A stretch of DNA of 64,000 nt from CBDFHB01 sp965250115 (GCA_965250115.1 CBDFNJ010000002.1:3844001-3908000); one strand, 5' to 3'; numbered from the stretch's first letter, positions 26,379 to 35,194 are shown. Made by a program: numbers and translations. The notes: generated by a model from the sequence alone, not told the origin.

Positions 26379-27150
26379 CCTTTGCCCCCTCGAAGACAGC
26401 GCGCGGCTCCGCGAGAATCCAGGGCCCGGATTCGGTAATGGCCAACGAGCGCTCGAAGTGCGCCGAAAAGCCGCCATCCAGCGTGACGACTGTCCACTTG
26501 TCGGCCAGCGTCTTCACGTGATGGGTCCCGGTATTGACCATAGGCTCGATCGCGATGCAAATGCCCGCGGCGAGCTTCGGATCGCGCCCAGCCTGGACAT
26601 AGTTCGGAATGGGAGGGTCCTCGTGAAGGGCGCGCCCTATTCCGTGTCCGACGAAGTCCCGCACCACTGTAAACCCATGTCGCTCCACGTGGCTCTGAAC
26701 CGCATAACCAATGTCCGAGACGCGGTTGCCCGGCCTCGAGGCCTCGATCCCCTTGAACATCGCCTGCTCGGTCACATCGAGCAACTTCTGGAGCTCTTTC
26801 GAGATCTCGCCGACGCCCACTGTAATCGCATTATCGCCAAAGTAGCCGTCTACGACGGCCCCAAAGTCCAGGCTTACGATGTCCCCGTTGTCGAGTACAC
26901 GCTTGCGGGAAGGGATGCCGTGTACGACTTCCTCGTTCACGGAGACACACAGACTTGCCGGGAACCCGCGGTATCCCTTGAACGCGGGTTTCGCCCCTTC
27001 CCTCTCGAGCTCCCTGACGGCGATTCGATCCAATTGTTCGGTCGTCATGCCGGGCTCGAGGGAGCGTTTCAGCAACTCGAGTGTTCGCAGCACGATAGCA
27101 TTCGCCTGGTGCATCGTGTCGAGCTCTTTGTCAGACCGTCGCCGAATCAC
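26371..27150 (-). CDS. map: Methionine aminopeptidase, type I
   Basis: This 259-residue metalloprotease removes the initiator Met from nascent chains. Metal ligands are visible in VSLDFGAVVDGYFGDNAI (two Asp), GHGIGRALHEDPPIPNY (His) and CIAIEPMVNTG (Glu), plus the terminal Glu of ITESG. There is no N-terminal zinc finger, consistent with type Ia. It overlaps the adk stop by four bases and the infA start by eight. adk-map-infA is the standard spc-operon tail. Confidence 0.97.
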   Translation of the reverse strand: MIRRRSDKELDTMHQANAIVLRTLELLKRSLEPGMTTEQLDRIAVRELEREGAKPAFKGYRGFPASLCVSVNEEVVHGIPSRKRVLDNGDIVSLDFGAVVDGYFGDNAITVGVGEISKELQKLLDVTEQAMFKGIEASRPGNRVSDIGYAVQSHVERHGFTVVRDFVGHGIGRALHEDPPIPNYVQAGRDPKLAAGICIAIEPMVNTGTHHVKTLADKWTVVTLDGGFSAHFERSLAITESGPWILAEPRAVFEGAKVV

Positions 27151-27734
27151 TGCTCTGCCCCTTTCGCTCCTGAAGCCACGCGGAGCAGGTCAGTCAGTCG
27201 CTGAAAGATCTCCTCAACGCTTCCCTTGCCGTCGATGCCCACGACCCGGTCATCATAGTAGCCCAGAAGCGGCGCCGTCTGCTCCTGGTAAACCTGAAAG
27301 CGTTTCAGCATCGTCTCTTCATTGTCGTCGGAGCGCTGCACCTCGCCACGACGTCCGGCGATGCGGCGCCTGAGCCCGGCTTCATTCAGGTCGAGGCTGG
27401 CGATCACCGCCGGCGGCGTCTCCCTTTCGCCCAGCAGCTCGTCGAGCGCCTCTGCTTGCGGAATGGTGCGAGGGAATCCGTCCAAAATGTAACCCCCTTC
27501 GCAGTCGTTCTGCTTGAGTCTATCCCGGACGATTCCGAGCATGATGTCGTCGCTCACCAGCTTTCCGGCGTCCATGACCTTCTTCGCTCGCTCTCCCAGT
27601 TCCGTACCGGCGGCGACCGCATCGCGCAGGATGACTCCGGTCGAGATGTGCGGTATCGCAAGTTCCGCGGAAAGCTTCTGAGCTTGAGTGCCTTTTCCGG
27701 CTCCCGGAGGTCCTAGTAGTATGAGACGAACCAT
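27147..27734 (-). CDS. adk: Adenylate kinase, short form
   Basis: The 195-residue enzyme interconverts ATP+AMP and 2 ADP. The P-loop is GPPGAGKGTQ, the AMP-binding helix is STGVILRDAV and the DGFPRT motif is present (ILDGFPRTIPQAEAL). The LID is the short version (RRIAGRRGEVQRSDD) without the zinc-binding insertion. It starts three bases after secY and overlaps map. Confidence 0.97.
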   Translation of the reverse strand: MVRLILLGPPGAGKGTQAQKLSAELAIPHISTGVILRDAVAAGTELGERAKKVMDAGKLVSDDIMLGIVRDRLKQNDCEGGYILDGFPRTIPQAEALDELLGERETPPAVIASLDLNEAGLRRRIAGRRGEVQRSDDNEETMLKRFQVYQEQTAPLLGYYDDRVVGIDGKGSVEEIFQRLTDLLRVASGAKGAEQ

Positions 27735-27737
27735 TCC

Positions 27738-29123
27738 TTATCCCCGCCGCCCACGAATGCGTCCACGTTTCATGAATCCGTCATAGTGGCGCATGATGAG
27801 TTGACTCTCGACTTGCTGAACCGTATCCATCGCGACACCAACGATGATCAGGAGCGACGTACCCCCGAAGTAGAAAGTGACGCCCATCCCCTCCGTGATC
27901 CAGCCGGGAAGGAACGAGTCCAGCCACGGCCCGATGACCGGAAGGGGCGCGACTCTGAAGCCGGCGATGAGAAACTCGGGCAAGACCGAAACGGCCGCGA
28001 GGTAGAGTGCGCCGCCGAAGGTCAGCCGGGTCAGGATACTGTCGATGTACTCCGCCGTGCGCTTACCGGGCCGAATGCCGGGGACATAGCCCCCGTACTT
28101 CCGCATGTTGTCGGCGACGTCGTCGGGATTGAAGATGATGGCGGTATAGAAGTAGCAAAAGAAAACGATGCCCGCGACGTAGATCAGCGTATAGAGCGGC
28201 ATTCCCCATGCGAGCTGCTGGGCGACGTTGTTCATCCATGGACTGTTCGGAAACATCGAGGCGAAGGTCTGGGGCAAAGCGATGATCGAGCTCGCAAAGA
28301 TGACGGGAATGACGCCACTGGTATTCACTTTGAGGGGCAAGTGAGTCGACTGCCCCTGATACATACGGCGGCCGACGACGCGCTTCGCGTATTGGACCGG
28401 AATGCGCCTTTGGGCCCGCTCGACATAGACGATGAAGCCGACGACCGCGACCATGAAGGCCGTCAACAACAAGATACCGAAGACGCTCTGCTCGCCGGTC
28501 GAGATGTTTCGAATCGTGGATACGATCGCCGGGGGGAATCCGACCACGATCCCCGCAAAGATGAGCAGCGACATCCCGTTGCCGATGCCTCGCTCGGTGA
28601 TCTGCTCACCGAGCCACATGATGAAGACCGTTCCCGCCGTCAGCGTCAGTACCGTCATCAGGGTGAAGGGGAGCCCGGGGTTGGCCACCAGCGTGAGCCC
28701 GCCGGTGAGCTCCGTCTTCTGCAAGAAGGCCGCGATGCCCGCCGACTGGATCACACTCAGGAGCACTGTGCCGTAACGAGTGTATTGGGTGATCTTTTTG
28801 CGCCCGAGCTCACCCTCTTTCGAAAGCTTCTCCAGGTAGGGCCAGACCACCGTCAAAAGCTGGAGAATGATCGAGGCGCTGATATAGGGCATGATGCCGA
28901 GGGCGAAAACCGTGACCCGCGACAGATTGCCCCCCGAGAACATATCCACGAAGCCGAACCATGTTCCCCGGTTCTGCTCGAAGAATTCCGTGAGCGCCCG
29001 CGCGTCGACTCCGGGTGTGGGAATGTGGTTCCCCAACCGATAGACCGCGAGCATTCCCAGAGTGAACAGAACCCGATTCCTCAGGTCCGGAATGCGGAAG
29101 ATGTTCTTGAGGCTCTCGATCAC
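27738..29123 (-). CDS. secY: Protein translocase subunit SecY
   Basis: The 461-residue integral membrane protein has ten hydrophobic segments and the family signatures RVTVFALGIMPYISASIILQ and the plug region, VTVLTLTAGTVFIMWLGEQITERGIGNG, and a cytoplasmic loop with GIRPGKRTAEYID. It forms the protein-conducting channel with SecE (54270-54482 in this window) and SecG. It overlaps rplO by an ATGA junction. Confidence 0.98.
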   Translation of the reverse strand: MIESLKNIFRIPDLRNRVLFTLGMLAVYRLGNHIPTPGVDARALTEFFEQNRGTWFGFVDMFSGGNLSRVTVFALGIMPYISASIILQLLTVVWPYLEKLSKEGELGRKKITQYTRYGTVLLSVIQSAGIAAFLQKTELTGGLTLVANPGLPFTLMTVLTLTAGTVFIMWLGEQITERGIGNGMSLLIFAGIVVGFPPAIVSTIRNISTGEQSVFGILLLTAFMVAVVGFIVYVERAQRRIPVQYAKRVVGRRMYQGQSTHLPLKVNTSGVIPVIFASSIIALPQTFASMFPNSPWMNNVAQQLAWGMPLYTLIYVAGIVFFCYFYTAIIFNPDDVADNMRKYGGYVPGIRPGKRTAEYIDSILTRLTFGGALYLAAVSVLPEFLIAGFRVAPLPVIGPWLDSFLPGWITEGMGVTFYFGGTSLLIIVGVAMDTVQQVESQLIMRHYDGFMKRGRIRGRRG

Positions 29124-29566
29124 GCCGTGAGCTCCTCCACCGTACCTCCGCTGGCCTCGACCTTGGCTTTAGCGGACGCACTGAACCCGTGCGCGTGAAC
29201 GATGAGCTTCTTCGTGAGGTCACCGTTGCCGAGAACCTTGATCGCATCAAAGCTCTTCCTCACCAGTCGGTTCTGCACCAAGAGCTCGGGGGTTACGATG
29301 GTTCCCTCGGCAAAGCGATCCAGTTCGCCGACGTTCACCGTTTCGACGTTCTTCTTGAAGATGTTGGTGAATCCCCGCTTGGGCACACGTCGGATGAGAG
29401 GCATCTGGCCTCCCTCGAATCCGCGCCTTCGGGAGTATCCCGAGCGGGACCTCGCTCCCTTGTGGCCTCGCGCCGCCGTCTTTCCGGTTCCCGAGCCGGG
29501 TCCGCGGCCCACGCGCTTCCTGGGCTTGAGCGTTCCGTCGGCAGGTTTGAGTGAATCTAAGCTCAT
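29120..29566 (-). CDS. rplO: 50S ribosomal protein L15
   Basis: The start at ATG 29566 (MSLDSLKPADGTLKPRKRVG) matches the family N-terminus; a frame nine codons longer is unlikely. The 148-residue protein keeps the Gly/Arg-rich rRNA-binding loop (GRGPGSGTGKTAARGHKG; GFEGGQMPL) and a globular C-terminal half. It is a late assembly protein of the large subunit in the spc operon between rpmD and secY. Confidence 0.96.
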   Translation of the reverse strand: MSLDSLKPADGTLKPRKRVGRGPGSGTGKTAARGHKGARSRSGYSRRRGFEGGQMPLIRRVPKRGFTNIFKKNVETVNVGELDRFAEGTIVTPELLVQNRLVRKSFDAIKVLGNGDLTKKLIVHAHGFSASAKAKVEASGGTVEELTA

Positions 29567-29570
29567 CGTT

Positions 29571-29783
29571 CTACTCTCTCGCTTCGAGGACATCGACGAG
29601 GTGAGAAACCTTGCCGATCATGCCCCGGATTTCCTTCGTATCCTGAAGCTCGGCCGTAGACTGCAGCTTTCTGAGACCGAGACCGCGGACGACCTGCCGT
29701 TCATAGTTGGTCGAGCCAATGAGGCTCTTGACGAGCTTCACCTTGAGAGAGCCTTTTCTTTTGGATGCCTTTTTCTTGGCCAC
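29571..29783 (-). CDS. rpmD: 50S ribosomal protein L30
   Basis: The 70-residue protein has an extra basic N-terminus (AKKKASKRKG) before the core KVKLVKSLIGSTNYERQVVRGLGL and the KIRG-like loop TKEIRGMIGKVSHLV. It lies five bases before rpsE stops and after which rplO begins, the usual spc order. Confidence 0.95.
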   Translation of the reverse strand: MAKKKASKRKGSLKVKLVKSLIGSTNYERQVVRGLGLRKLQSTAELQDTKEIRGMIGKVSHLVDVLEARE

Positions 29784-29788
29784 CGTCG

Positions 29789-30292
29789 CTAACCCGTCAC
29801 CTCGGAAAGCTCCTTGCCCCGGAGGCGCGCGACGTCCTCGGGATTTCGAAGCGCCGCGAGTCCGGCCATCGTCGCCTTGACGACGTTCTGAGGGTTGGCA
29901 GTGCCCAGTGATTTCGTGAGGATGTCCTTGATCCCGGCCGCCTCCACCACCGCGCGTACAGGGCCGCCCGCGATGACGCCAGTACCCTCGACGGCCGGTT
30001 TGAGCAGGACGCGTCCCGCACCGTAGATTCCCATCACCTGGTGGGGAATGCTGCCGCCGGAAAGCGGCACCCTGACCAGACTCTTCTTCGCAATCTCGAT
30101 GCCTTTCCGAATGGCAGACGGCACTTCTTTCGCTTTACCGAGGCCGAAGCCCACGTGACCGTTGCCGTCCCCCACGACGACCAGCGCCCGGAAAGACAGG
30201 TTCTTGCCTCCCTTGACGACCTTGGTCACTCGATTGATGCTGACGACATTGTCCTTCAGCTCCAGCTCGCTCGAATCGATTTTTTCTCGCAT
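29789..30292 (-). CDS. rpsE: 30S ribosomal protein S5
   Basis: The 167-residue protein has the double-stranded-RNA-binding N-terminal domain (DNVVSINRVTKVVKGGKNLSF; VGDGNGHVGFGLGKAKEVP) and the C-terminal fold (GVIAGGPVRAVVEAAGIKDIL). S5 helps decoding fidelity and helicase activity at the mRNA entry. It is in the spc operon. No substitution suggesting a ram phenotype can be judged from sequence alone. Confidence 0.97.
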   Translation of the reverse strand: MREKIDSSELELKDNVVSINRVTKVVKGGKNLSFRALVVVGDGNGHVGFGLGKAKEVPSAIRKGIEIAKKSLVRVPLSGGSIPHQVMGIYGAGRVLLKPAVEGTGVIAGGPVRAVVEAAGIKDILTKSLGTANPQNVVKATMAGLAALRNPEDVARLRGKELSEVTG

Positions 30293-30318
30293 AGCTCCTC
30301 TGGTCTCAATACCTCCTG

Positions 30319-30672
30319 CTAGAACTTCAACCCGGCTTCGCGAGCCGCTTCTGCGAGCGCGCGGACCCGACCGTGATATTTGACGCCTCCGCGATCGAAG
30401 ACGACGGAATCGAGCCCCTTCTCACGACAGCGCTCAGCAACCAGCTTTCCGACCACAGCCGCACCCTTCCGATTGCGCCCATCCGCGAGACCTTCCTCGC
30501 GGCTACTTGCGGCCACGAGTGTATTGCCCGAAGCGTCGTCGATGACCTGCGCATAGATATGCTTGAGGCTTCGGAAAACACTGAGCCTCGGACGATCGCT
30601 CGTTCCGACCACCTTCCTGCGAATACGAAGGTGAACTCTCCTCTTTGCTTCCAGCTTGTTATGAACTCTCAT
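30319..30672 (-). CDS. rplR: 50S ribosomal protein L18
   Basis: A 117-residue 5S rRNA-binding protein. The core is RPRLSVFRSLKHIYAQVIDD and the C-terminal segment is GGVKYHGRVRALAEAAREAGL. It acts with L5 and L25 in the central protuberance. It lies between rplF and rpsE. Confidence 0.97.
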   Translation of the reverse strand: MRVHNKLEAKRRVHLRIRRKVVGTSDRPRLSVFRSLKHIYAQVIDDASGNTLVAASSREEGLADGRNRKGAAVVGKLVAERCREKGLDSVVFDRGGVKYHGRVRALAEAAREAGLKF

Positions 30673-30681
30673 GGCTCGCTC

Positions 30682-31224
30682 TTAGGTTGTCACTCCGGTC
30701 TTGCCAGCCTTCTTCTTGAGGTGCTCGCCGGTGTAACGAATACCCTTTTGCTTGTAGGGATCGGGTTTGCGAAGAATCCGAATGTTTGCCGCGACTTGTC
30801 CCACCAATTGCTTGTCGAACCCACTTACGGTGATATGAGTGTTCTTGTCGATCTTGATATCGATCCCCTCCGGAATAGGAAAGGCAATGGGGTGGGAATA
30901 ACCGAGCGAAAACTGGATGGTCCTGCCCTCGACCGCCGCGCGGTAGCCGATGCCGACGATATCCAATTCCTTGACGTAGCCCTCCGAAACGCCGTGCACG
31001 GCATTCGCGACAAGGCTCCGGGCAAGTCCCCAGAACGGCCTTCTCATGCTCGAATCGTCCACCGGGACCGCCTTCAGAGCTCCGCCCTCCTCTTCGAAGC
31101 GAATCCCGTCGGGCAGTCGAGTGGCGAGCTTGCCTTTGGGCCCATCTACGTGCACTCGGCCGTCCTCGATCTTCACCTTGACCCCGCTCGGAACGGGGAT
31201 TGGTTTGCTACCTACTCGCGACAT
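30682..31224 (-). CDS. rplF: 50S ribosomal protein L6
   Basis: The 180-residue protein starts MSRVGSKPIPVPSGVKV and keeps the two L6 repeats, including FDKQLVGQVAANIR and the C-terminal KPDPYKQKGIRYTGEHLKKK, which bind the sarcin-ricin region near the factor-binding site. It is preceded by rpsH and followed by rplR. Confidence 0.97.
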   Translation of the reverse strand: MSRVGSKPIPVPSGVKVKIEDGRVHVDGPKGKLATRLPDGIRFEEEGGALKAVPVDDSSMRRPFWGLARSLVANAVHGVSEGYVKELDIVGIGYRAAVEGRTIQFSLGYSHPIAFPIPEGIDIKIDKNTHITVSGFDKQLVGQVAANIRILRKPDPYKQKGIRYTGEHLKKKAGKTGVTT

Positions 31225-31242
31225 CGATAGATCCTCGGGTTG

Positions 31243-31638
31243 TTACCACACGTTGCAAAGAATCTCGCCACCCACGCCCTCACGAGTCGCTCTCCGACCC
31301 GTCATCAGTCCGCGCGACGTGGAAAGAATATTGACTCCCAAGCCTCCCTGAACCCGGGGGATATCTCCCTTATTGACGTAGATGCGACAGCCGGGACGGG
31401 AAACACGCCGAAGGCCCAGAATGACGTTGGATCCGTCGGAGGCGCGTCGCAGCGAGATTTTCAGAACTCCCTGTTTGTCGTCGGCCACCCGCTCGAAGTC
31501 GTGGACATAACCTTCCTCTTTCAGAATCTTCGCGATCTCCACCTTGAGGTTAGAGGCGGGGATGTTTACTCGGGTATGCCGAGCGGTGAGCGCGTTGCGA
31601 ATGCGTGTCAACATGTCGGCGACGGGATCCGTCATCAT
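31243..31638 (-). CDS. rpsH: 30S ribosomal protein S8
   Basis: This 131-residue protein begins MTDPVADMLTRIRNALTARH and ends with the RNA-binding block INILSTSRGLMTGRRATREGVGGEILC in shortened reading (STSRGLMTGRRA, then GGEIL). It binds the central domain of 16S rRNA and represses the spc operon in enteric bacteria. Two ATG codons stand in tandem at the start, so either may serve. Confidence 0.97.
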   Translation of the reverse strand: MMTDPVADMLTRIRNALTARHTRVNIPASNLKVEIAKILKEEGYVHDFERVADDKQGVLKISLRRASDGSNVILGLRRVSRPGCRIYVNKGDIPRVQGGLGVNILSTSRGLMTGRRATREGVGGEILCNVW

Positions 31639-31651
31639 TTTCGTCTTCTCC

Positions 31652-31837
31652 TCACCAGCTCGATTTCATCAAACCGGGGATCTCGCCCGCGAGCGCCAGC
31701 TTGCGAAAGCACAAGCGGCACAGCCGGAACTTTCTCAAGTAACCTCGCGGACGGCCGCAGACGTTGCAGCGATTGTGCTCACGCACATGAAACTTCGGCT
31801 TGCGCAGCGATCTTGCGACGGCAGACTTCTTGGCCAA
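31652..31837 (-). CDS. rpsN: 30S ribosomal protein S14, type Z
   Basis: The 61-residue zinc-binding form has Cys24, Cys27, Cys40 and Cys43 (CNVCG and CRLC). The core reads RKFRLCRLCFRKLALAGEIPG. It sits in the classic place between rplE and rpsH in the spc operon. No longer zinc-free paralogue is seen in the window. Confidence 0.97.
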   Translation of the reverse strand: MAKKSAVARSLRKPKFHVREHNRCNVCGRPRGYLRKFRLCRLCFRKLALAGEIPGLMKSSW

Positions 31838-31848
31838 ATCCTTGCCTC

Positions 31849-32394
31849 CTACTGAGTTCTTCTGAAGGGCATGCCCATCAGTTCGAGCAAGCGTCGAGCA
31901 CCTTCGTCGTTCGTCGACGAAGTGACAAAAGTGATGTTCATTCCTCGCGTCTGATCCACTCTGGAATAGTCGATCTCGGGAAAAATGAGCTGGTCCTCTA
32001 GCCCCATCGTGTAATTACCTCGTCCGTCGAACGAGCGGGTCGGAAGACCTCGGAAGTCGCGAACACGAGGGAGCGCGATGTTCACCAGGCGATCGATGAA
32101 CTCGTACATCCTCTTTCCGCGAAGTGTGACGCTGCAGCCGACCGGTTGCCCTTCGCGAAGTTTGAAGGCGGCGATGGACTTCTTCGCCCTTCGCATGACC
32201 GGCTTTTGGCCCACGATGGCGCCGAGCTCGACCATTGCGGCATCGAGCAGCTTGATATTGGCCGACGCCTCGCCAATGCCCATATTGACCACAACCTTGC
32301 TCATCCTGGGCGTGGCCCAAACATTGTCGAGCGCGAGGTCCTTCACGAGCTGCGGCTTGATGCTCTCGTGATACCGCTTCTCCAGACGGCTCAT
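31849..32394 (-). CDS. rplE: 50S ribosomal protein L5
   Basis: The start at ATG 32394 overlaps the rplX stop by ATGA and gives a 181-residue product (MSRLEKRYHESIKPQL). Family motifs are VNMGIGEASAN, GQKPVMRRAKKSIAAFKLREG and DQTRGMNITFVTSS. L5 binds 5S rRNA and touches the P-site tRNA. A start seven codons upstream is possible but would overlap rplX more. Confidence 0.96.
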   Translation of the reverse strand: MSRLEKRYHESIKPQLVKDLALDNVWATPRMSKVVVNMGIGEASANIKLLDAAMVELGAIVGQKPVMRRAKKSIAAFKLREGQPVGCSVTLRGKRMYEFIDRLVNIALPRVRDFRGLPTRSFDGRGNYTMGLEDQLIFPEIDYSRVDQTRGMNITFVTSSTNDEGARRLLELMGMPFRRTQ

Positions 32395-32720
32395 TTGTCG
32401 ACCACCCCTTCGCAAGCCGCACAGGTTCTCACCTTGCGGCCGTCCGAAAGGATTTTGTGCCGGACGCGAGTGCTCTGGTCACACTCCGGGCAAACGACCA
32501 TCAAGTTGCTCACGTGCAACGAGCCCTCCCGCTCCACGACACCGCCCTTGATGTTCTGCTGCGGATTGGGGCGAGTATGTCGCTTGACCATATTGACTCG
32601 CTCGACAATCGCCCGTTCCCGCGCCGGGATGACACGCAACACCTTGCCGCGTTTCCCGCGATCCTTGCCGCCGCGGACCTCGACCTGGTCGTTCTTCCGT
32701 ACGTGTAGTTTGTCAGCCAC
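32391..32720 (-). CDS. rplX: 50S ribosomal protein L24
   Basis: This 109-residue protein contains a KOW motif (NDQVEVRGGKDRGKRGKVLRV) and the RVNMVKRHTRPNPQQNIKGGV segment. Near its C-terminus are CPECD and CAACEG, four cysteines that may form a zinc ribbon, as in some L24 proteins. It is an assembly initiator near the tunnel exit. It follows rplN by one base. Confidence 0.96.
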   Translation of the reverse strand: MADKLHVRKNDQVEVRGGKDRGKRGKVLRVIPARERAIVERVNMVKRHTRPNPQQNIKGGVVEREGSLHVSNLMVVCPECDQSTRVRHKILSDGRKVRTCAACEGVVDK

Positions 32721-32721
32721 T

Positions 32722-33090
32722 TCAGAGAACCTCTGGTGCCAAAGACACGATCTTCATGAATTTCTTCTCCCGAAGCTCGCGCGCGACGGGACCGAAAACA
32801 CGAGTTCCCAAGGGCTCGTTCTGATCGTTGATGAGAACCGCCGCGTTGTTGTCGAATCGAATATAGGTGCCATCTTTACGCCGTTGCTCTTTGCGCGTGC
32901 GCACGATCACGGCCTTCACGACCGAGCCCTTCTTGATGGCGCTTTCTGGTGTCGCTTCCTTCACCGAAGCCGTGATCACGTCACCCAGGTGGGCGATCCG
33001 CCCCACGCCGCCGCCCCGTGGGTGGATACAGGAGATTTTCTTGGCACCCGAGTTGTCGGCGACCTCGAGTACCGTTTGCATCTGAATCAT
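32722..33090 (-). CDS. rplN: 50S ribosomal protein L14
   Basis: The 122-residue protein starts MIQMQTVLEVADNSGAKKI and keeps GDVITASVKEATPESAIKKG and NEPLGTRVFGPVARELR. It lies at the subunit interface and is the target of the silencing factor RsfS. It follows rpsQ and is the first gene of the spc part. Confidence 0.98.
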   Translation of the reverse strand: MIQMQTVLEVADNSGAKKISCIHPRGGGVGRIAHLGDVITASVKEATPESAIKKGSVVKAVIVRTRKEQRRKDGTYIRFDNNAAVLINDQNEPLGTRVFGPVARELREKKFMKIVSLAPEVL

Positions 33091-33137
33091 GACTTACTCT
33101 CGACTCTTAATCTCGAATCTTTGTCTGGACTCCCGGC

Positions 33138-33428
33138 CTAGGCCCCTTGGCCTGGCGTGGAAGCCGCGGCGGCCTCCTCGAGAGCGGTCGGTGACTCGAT
33201 GATCTCCACTAGGCGCCAGCGTTTGTCCTTGGACAGCGGGCGGCATTCCACGATGCGTACCCGATCCCCCGGGCGGCACCGATTCTCCTCGTCGTGCACC
33301 ATGAACTTCGAAGTCTTCTTGAACGCTCTCTTGTACAACGGGTGGCGCACGATCCGCTCGACCGCGACTACCGCGGTCTTGTTCATCTTACTGCTTGTAA
33401 CGACCCCGACCTTCGTTGCCTTCGGCAT
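33138..33428 (-). CDS. rpsQ: 30S ribosomal protein S17
   Basis: The 96-residue OB-fold protein has GVVTSSKMNKTAVVAVERIV and the RNA-contact motif CRPLSKDKRWRLVEII. The last 15 residues (ALEEAAAASTPGQGA) extend past the usual end. It is the final S10-operon gene, after rpmC. Confidence 0.97.
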   Translation of the reverse strand: MPKATKVGVVTSSKMNKTAVVAVERIVRHPLYKRAFKKTSKFMVHDEENRCRPGDRVRIVECRPLSKDKRWRLVEIIESPTALEEAAAASTPGQGA

Positions 33429-33464
33429 GGTCCTGTTCCTTCGCTCCTCTTGACGATTCCCGCC

Positions 33465-33668
33465 CTAGGCCCGGCTCTTCTCGAGCTCGCGCTCCCGCGC
33501 TACTGTCTTGGCCCGCGCCAAGTCCCGCCTCAGACTGCGGACTTTGCCTGATTGGTCCAGTTGTCCCGTCTCCTTCTGGATGCGCGTACGGAAGATCTCT
33601 TCCGATAGATCCCGAAGTTTGCTCTCGAGCTCCTCGTCACCCAACTCGCGTACTTTTTCTACCTTCAT
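33465..33668 (-). CDS. rpmC: 50S ribosomal protein L29
   Basis: ATG 33668 starts a 67-residue helical-hairpin protein (MKVEKVRELGDEELESKLRD, then GKVRSLRRDLARAKTV), the usual length. A longer frame to 33815 would overlap rplP and adds nothing similar to the family. L29 is near the tunnel exit and helps dock trigger factor and SRP. Confidence 0.96.
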   Translation of the reverse strand: MKVEKVRELGDEELESKLRDLSEEIFRTRIQKETGQLDQSGKVRSLRRDLARAKTVARERELEKSRA

Positions 33669-33673
33669 GGCAG

Positions 33674-34090
33674 CTAACCTTCCTCGAACCGGGTCACGAA
33701 CTTCGTCTTCAGCGGAAGCTTGTGCCCCGCGAGCCTCATCGCCTCCCGGGCCTGCGCTTCCGTCACGCCTTCCATTTCGTAAAGAATCCGTCCGGGCTTG
33801 ACCACCGAGACCCACTGCTCGGGGCTTCCCTTTCCTTTACCCATACGTGTTTCTTGAGGCTTCTTGGTGATGGGTTTGTCCGGAAAGATCCGGATCCAAA
33901 CGCGACCGTTCCTCTTCACGAAGCGCGTAATCGCAACACGGGCCGCCTCGATCTGTCGATCGGTAATCCAGCCCGGCTCCAGTACCTTCAAACCGTAGTC
34001 GCCGAAAGCGACGGTATGGCCCTTCCACGCTTTGCCCTTCATACGGCCGCGCTGCTGCTTTCGGAATTTGACTTTCTTGGGCATCAACAT
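33674..34090 (-). CDS. rplP: 50S ribosomal protein L16
   Basis: A 138-residue protein beginning MLMPKKVKFRKQQRGRMKGK; translation may start at either of the first two Met codons. Conserved blocks are GLKVLEPGWITDRQIEAARV and MGKGKGSPEQWVSVVKPG. L16 supports the A-site finger and tRNA accommodation. It lies between rpsC and rpmC. Confidence 0.97.
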   Translation of the reverse strand: MLMPKKVKFRKQQRGRMKGKAWKGHTVAFGDYGLKVLEPGWITDRQIEAARVAITRFVKRNGRVWIRIFPDKPITKKPQETRMGKGKGSPEQWVSVVKPGRILYEMEGVTEAQAREAMRLAGHKLPLKTKFVTRFEEG

Positions 34091-34096
34091 GGCGTA

Positions 34097-34780
34097 TTAC
34101 TCCGTGCGTCGTCCCCGGCTGAGCTCGGCGGCTTCCTCGCGAAAGGCCGGGCCGATGGGAAGCGACTCCCCTTTGTAGATCCAGCACTTCACTCCGATTT
34201 GCCCGTAGGTCGTGAAAGCTTCGGCGAAACCGTAGTCGATGTCCGCTCGCAGCGTGTGCAGCGGAAGCTGACCCAACAGATACCATTCGGAGCGTGCGAT
34301 CTCGGCACCGTTGAGACGGCCCGCACAACGCACCCGGATACCCATCGCGCCGAAGCGCATTGTCGCATCGACCGACTTTCGCATCGCGCGGCGGAAAGCG
34401 ATCCTCTTTTCGAGCTGCAAGGCGATGGACTCTGCCATCAGCTGGGCGTCCAATTCCGGCTTCGATACCTCGATAATGTTGATGTAGACCTCGCGCTGGG
34501 TCTTCGACTGGACCTCCTGCTTGAGCTTGTCGACCTCGGTTCCCTTCCTGCCGATGATGATGCCAGGCCGCGAAGTGTGGATGTTGATCTTGAGCTTGTT
34601 GGCGGCCCGCTCGATCTCGACGCGCGACACACCAGCGTGCGAAAAACGCCTTTTGAGCTGACGCTTCAGCTTCAGGTCTTCGTGAAGCAGCATTCCGTAG
34701 TCTCGCTCCGCATACCAGCGCGAGCGCCACGTTTTGTTGTAGCCGAGACGAAATCCGTAGGGATGTACTTTCTGACCCAT
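34097..34780 (-). CDS. rpsC: 30S ribosomal protein S3
   Basis: The 227-residue protein begins MGQKVHPYGFRLGYNKTWRS. It has a KH domain with the GxxG loop in GIIIGRKGTEVDKL and a C-terminal domain (GVKCWIYKGESLPIG) forming part of the mRNA entry tunnel. It is in the S10 operon between rplV and rplP. Confidence 0.98.
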   Translation of the reverse strand: MGQKVHPYGFRLGYNKTWRSRWYAERDYGMLLHEDLKLKRQLKRRFSHAGVSRVEIERAANKLKINIHTSRPGIIIGRKGTEVDKLKQEVQSKTQREVYINIIEVSKPELDAQLMAESIALQLEKRIAFRRAMRKSVDATMRFGAMGIRVRCAGRLNGAEIARSEWYLLGQLPLHTLRADIDYGFAEAFTTYGQIGVKCWIYKGESLPIGPAFREEAAELSRGRRTE

Positions 34781-34813
34781 GCTGACCTTACCGTTTCCCG
34801 TTCATTGTTTTGA

Positions 34814-35173
34814 CTAGTCTTGTTCCTGCTCCGACACCTGAATCGTGAGGTGTGAAGTGCGGTGGATGATCCGAAACGCGCGTCCCATCGGCGCGGGACG
34901 AATCCGCTTGAGCGTCGGCCCCGAGTTGGCGTAGGCCGCGCTCACGACGAGATCGTCCTCGTCGATTCTCTTTGCTTCCTCCACGGCCTTTTGCTGAGCG
35001 TTCGCGATGGCCGAGCGAAGAACTTTCTCCAAAGGGCGACAAACCCTCTTGTTGGTGTTCCGGAGAATCGAAAGCGCTTCCGCGGCTTTCTTCCCGCGAA
35101 TGAGATCGATGACTAGCCGTGCCTTCGACGGCGAACCTCTGACGTATTTGGCCGTCGCCCTTGCTTCCACCAT
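34814..35173 (-). CDS. rplV: 50S ribosomal protein L22
   Basis: The 119-residue protein keeps the N-terminal core (ATAKYVRGSPSKARLVIDLIRG) and the long beta-hairpin that lines the exit tunnel (YANSGPTLKRIRPAPMGRAF). The hairpin has no obvious macrolide-resistance insertion. It follows rpsS. Confidence 0.97.
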   Translation of the reverse strand: MVEARATAKYVRGSPSKARLVIDLIRGKKAAEALSILRNTNKRVCRPLEKVLRSAIANAQQKAVEEAKRIDEDDLVVSAAYANSGPTLKRIRPAPMGRAFRIIHRTSHLTIQVSEQEQD

Positions 35174-35194
35174 CGTGATCTCGCCTCCGAAACT

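Noticed and set aside
27786..29198. A 470-codon plus-strand frame opposite secY
   Set aside because: Secondary frame of a membrane-protein gene, highly charged and repetitive, with no homology seen.
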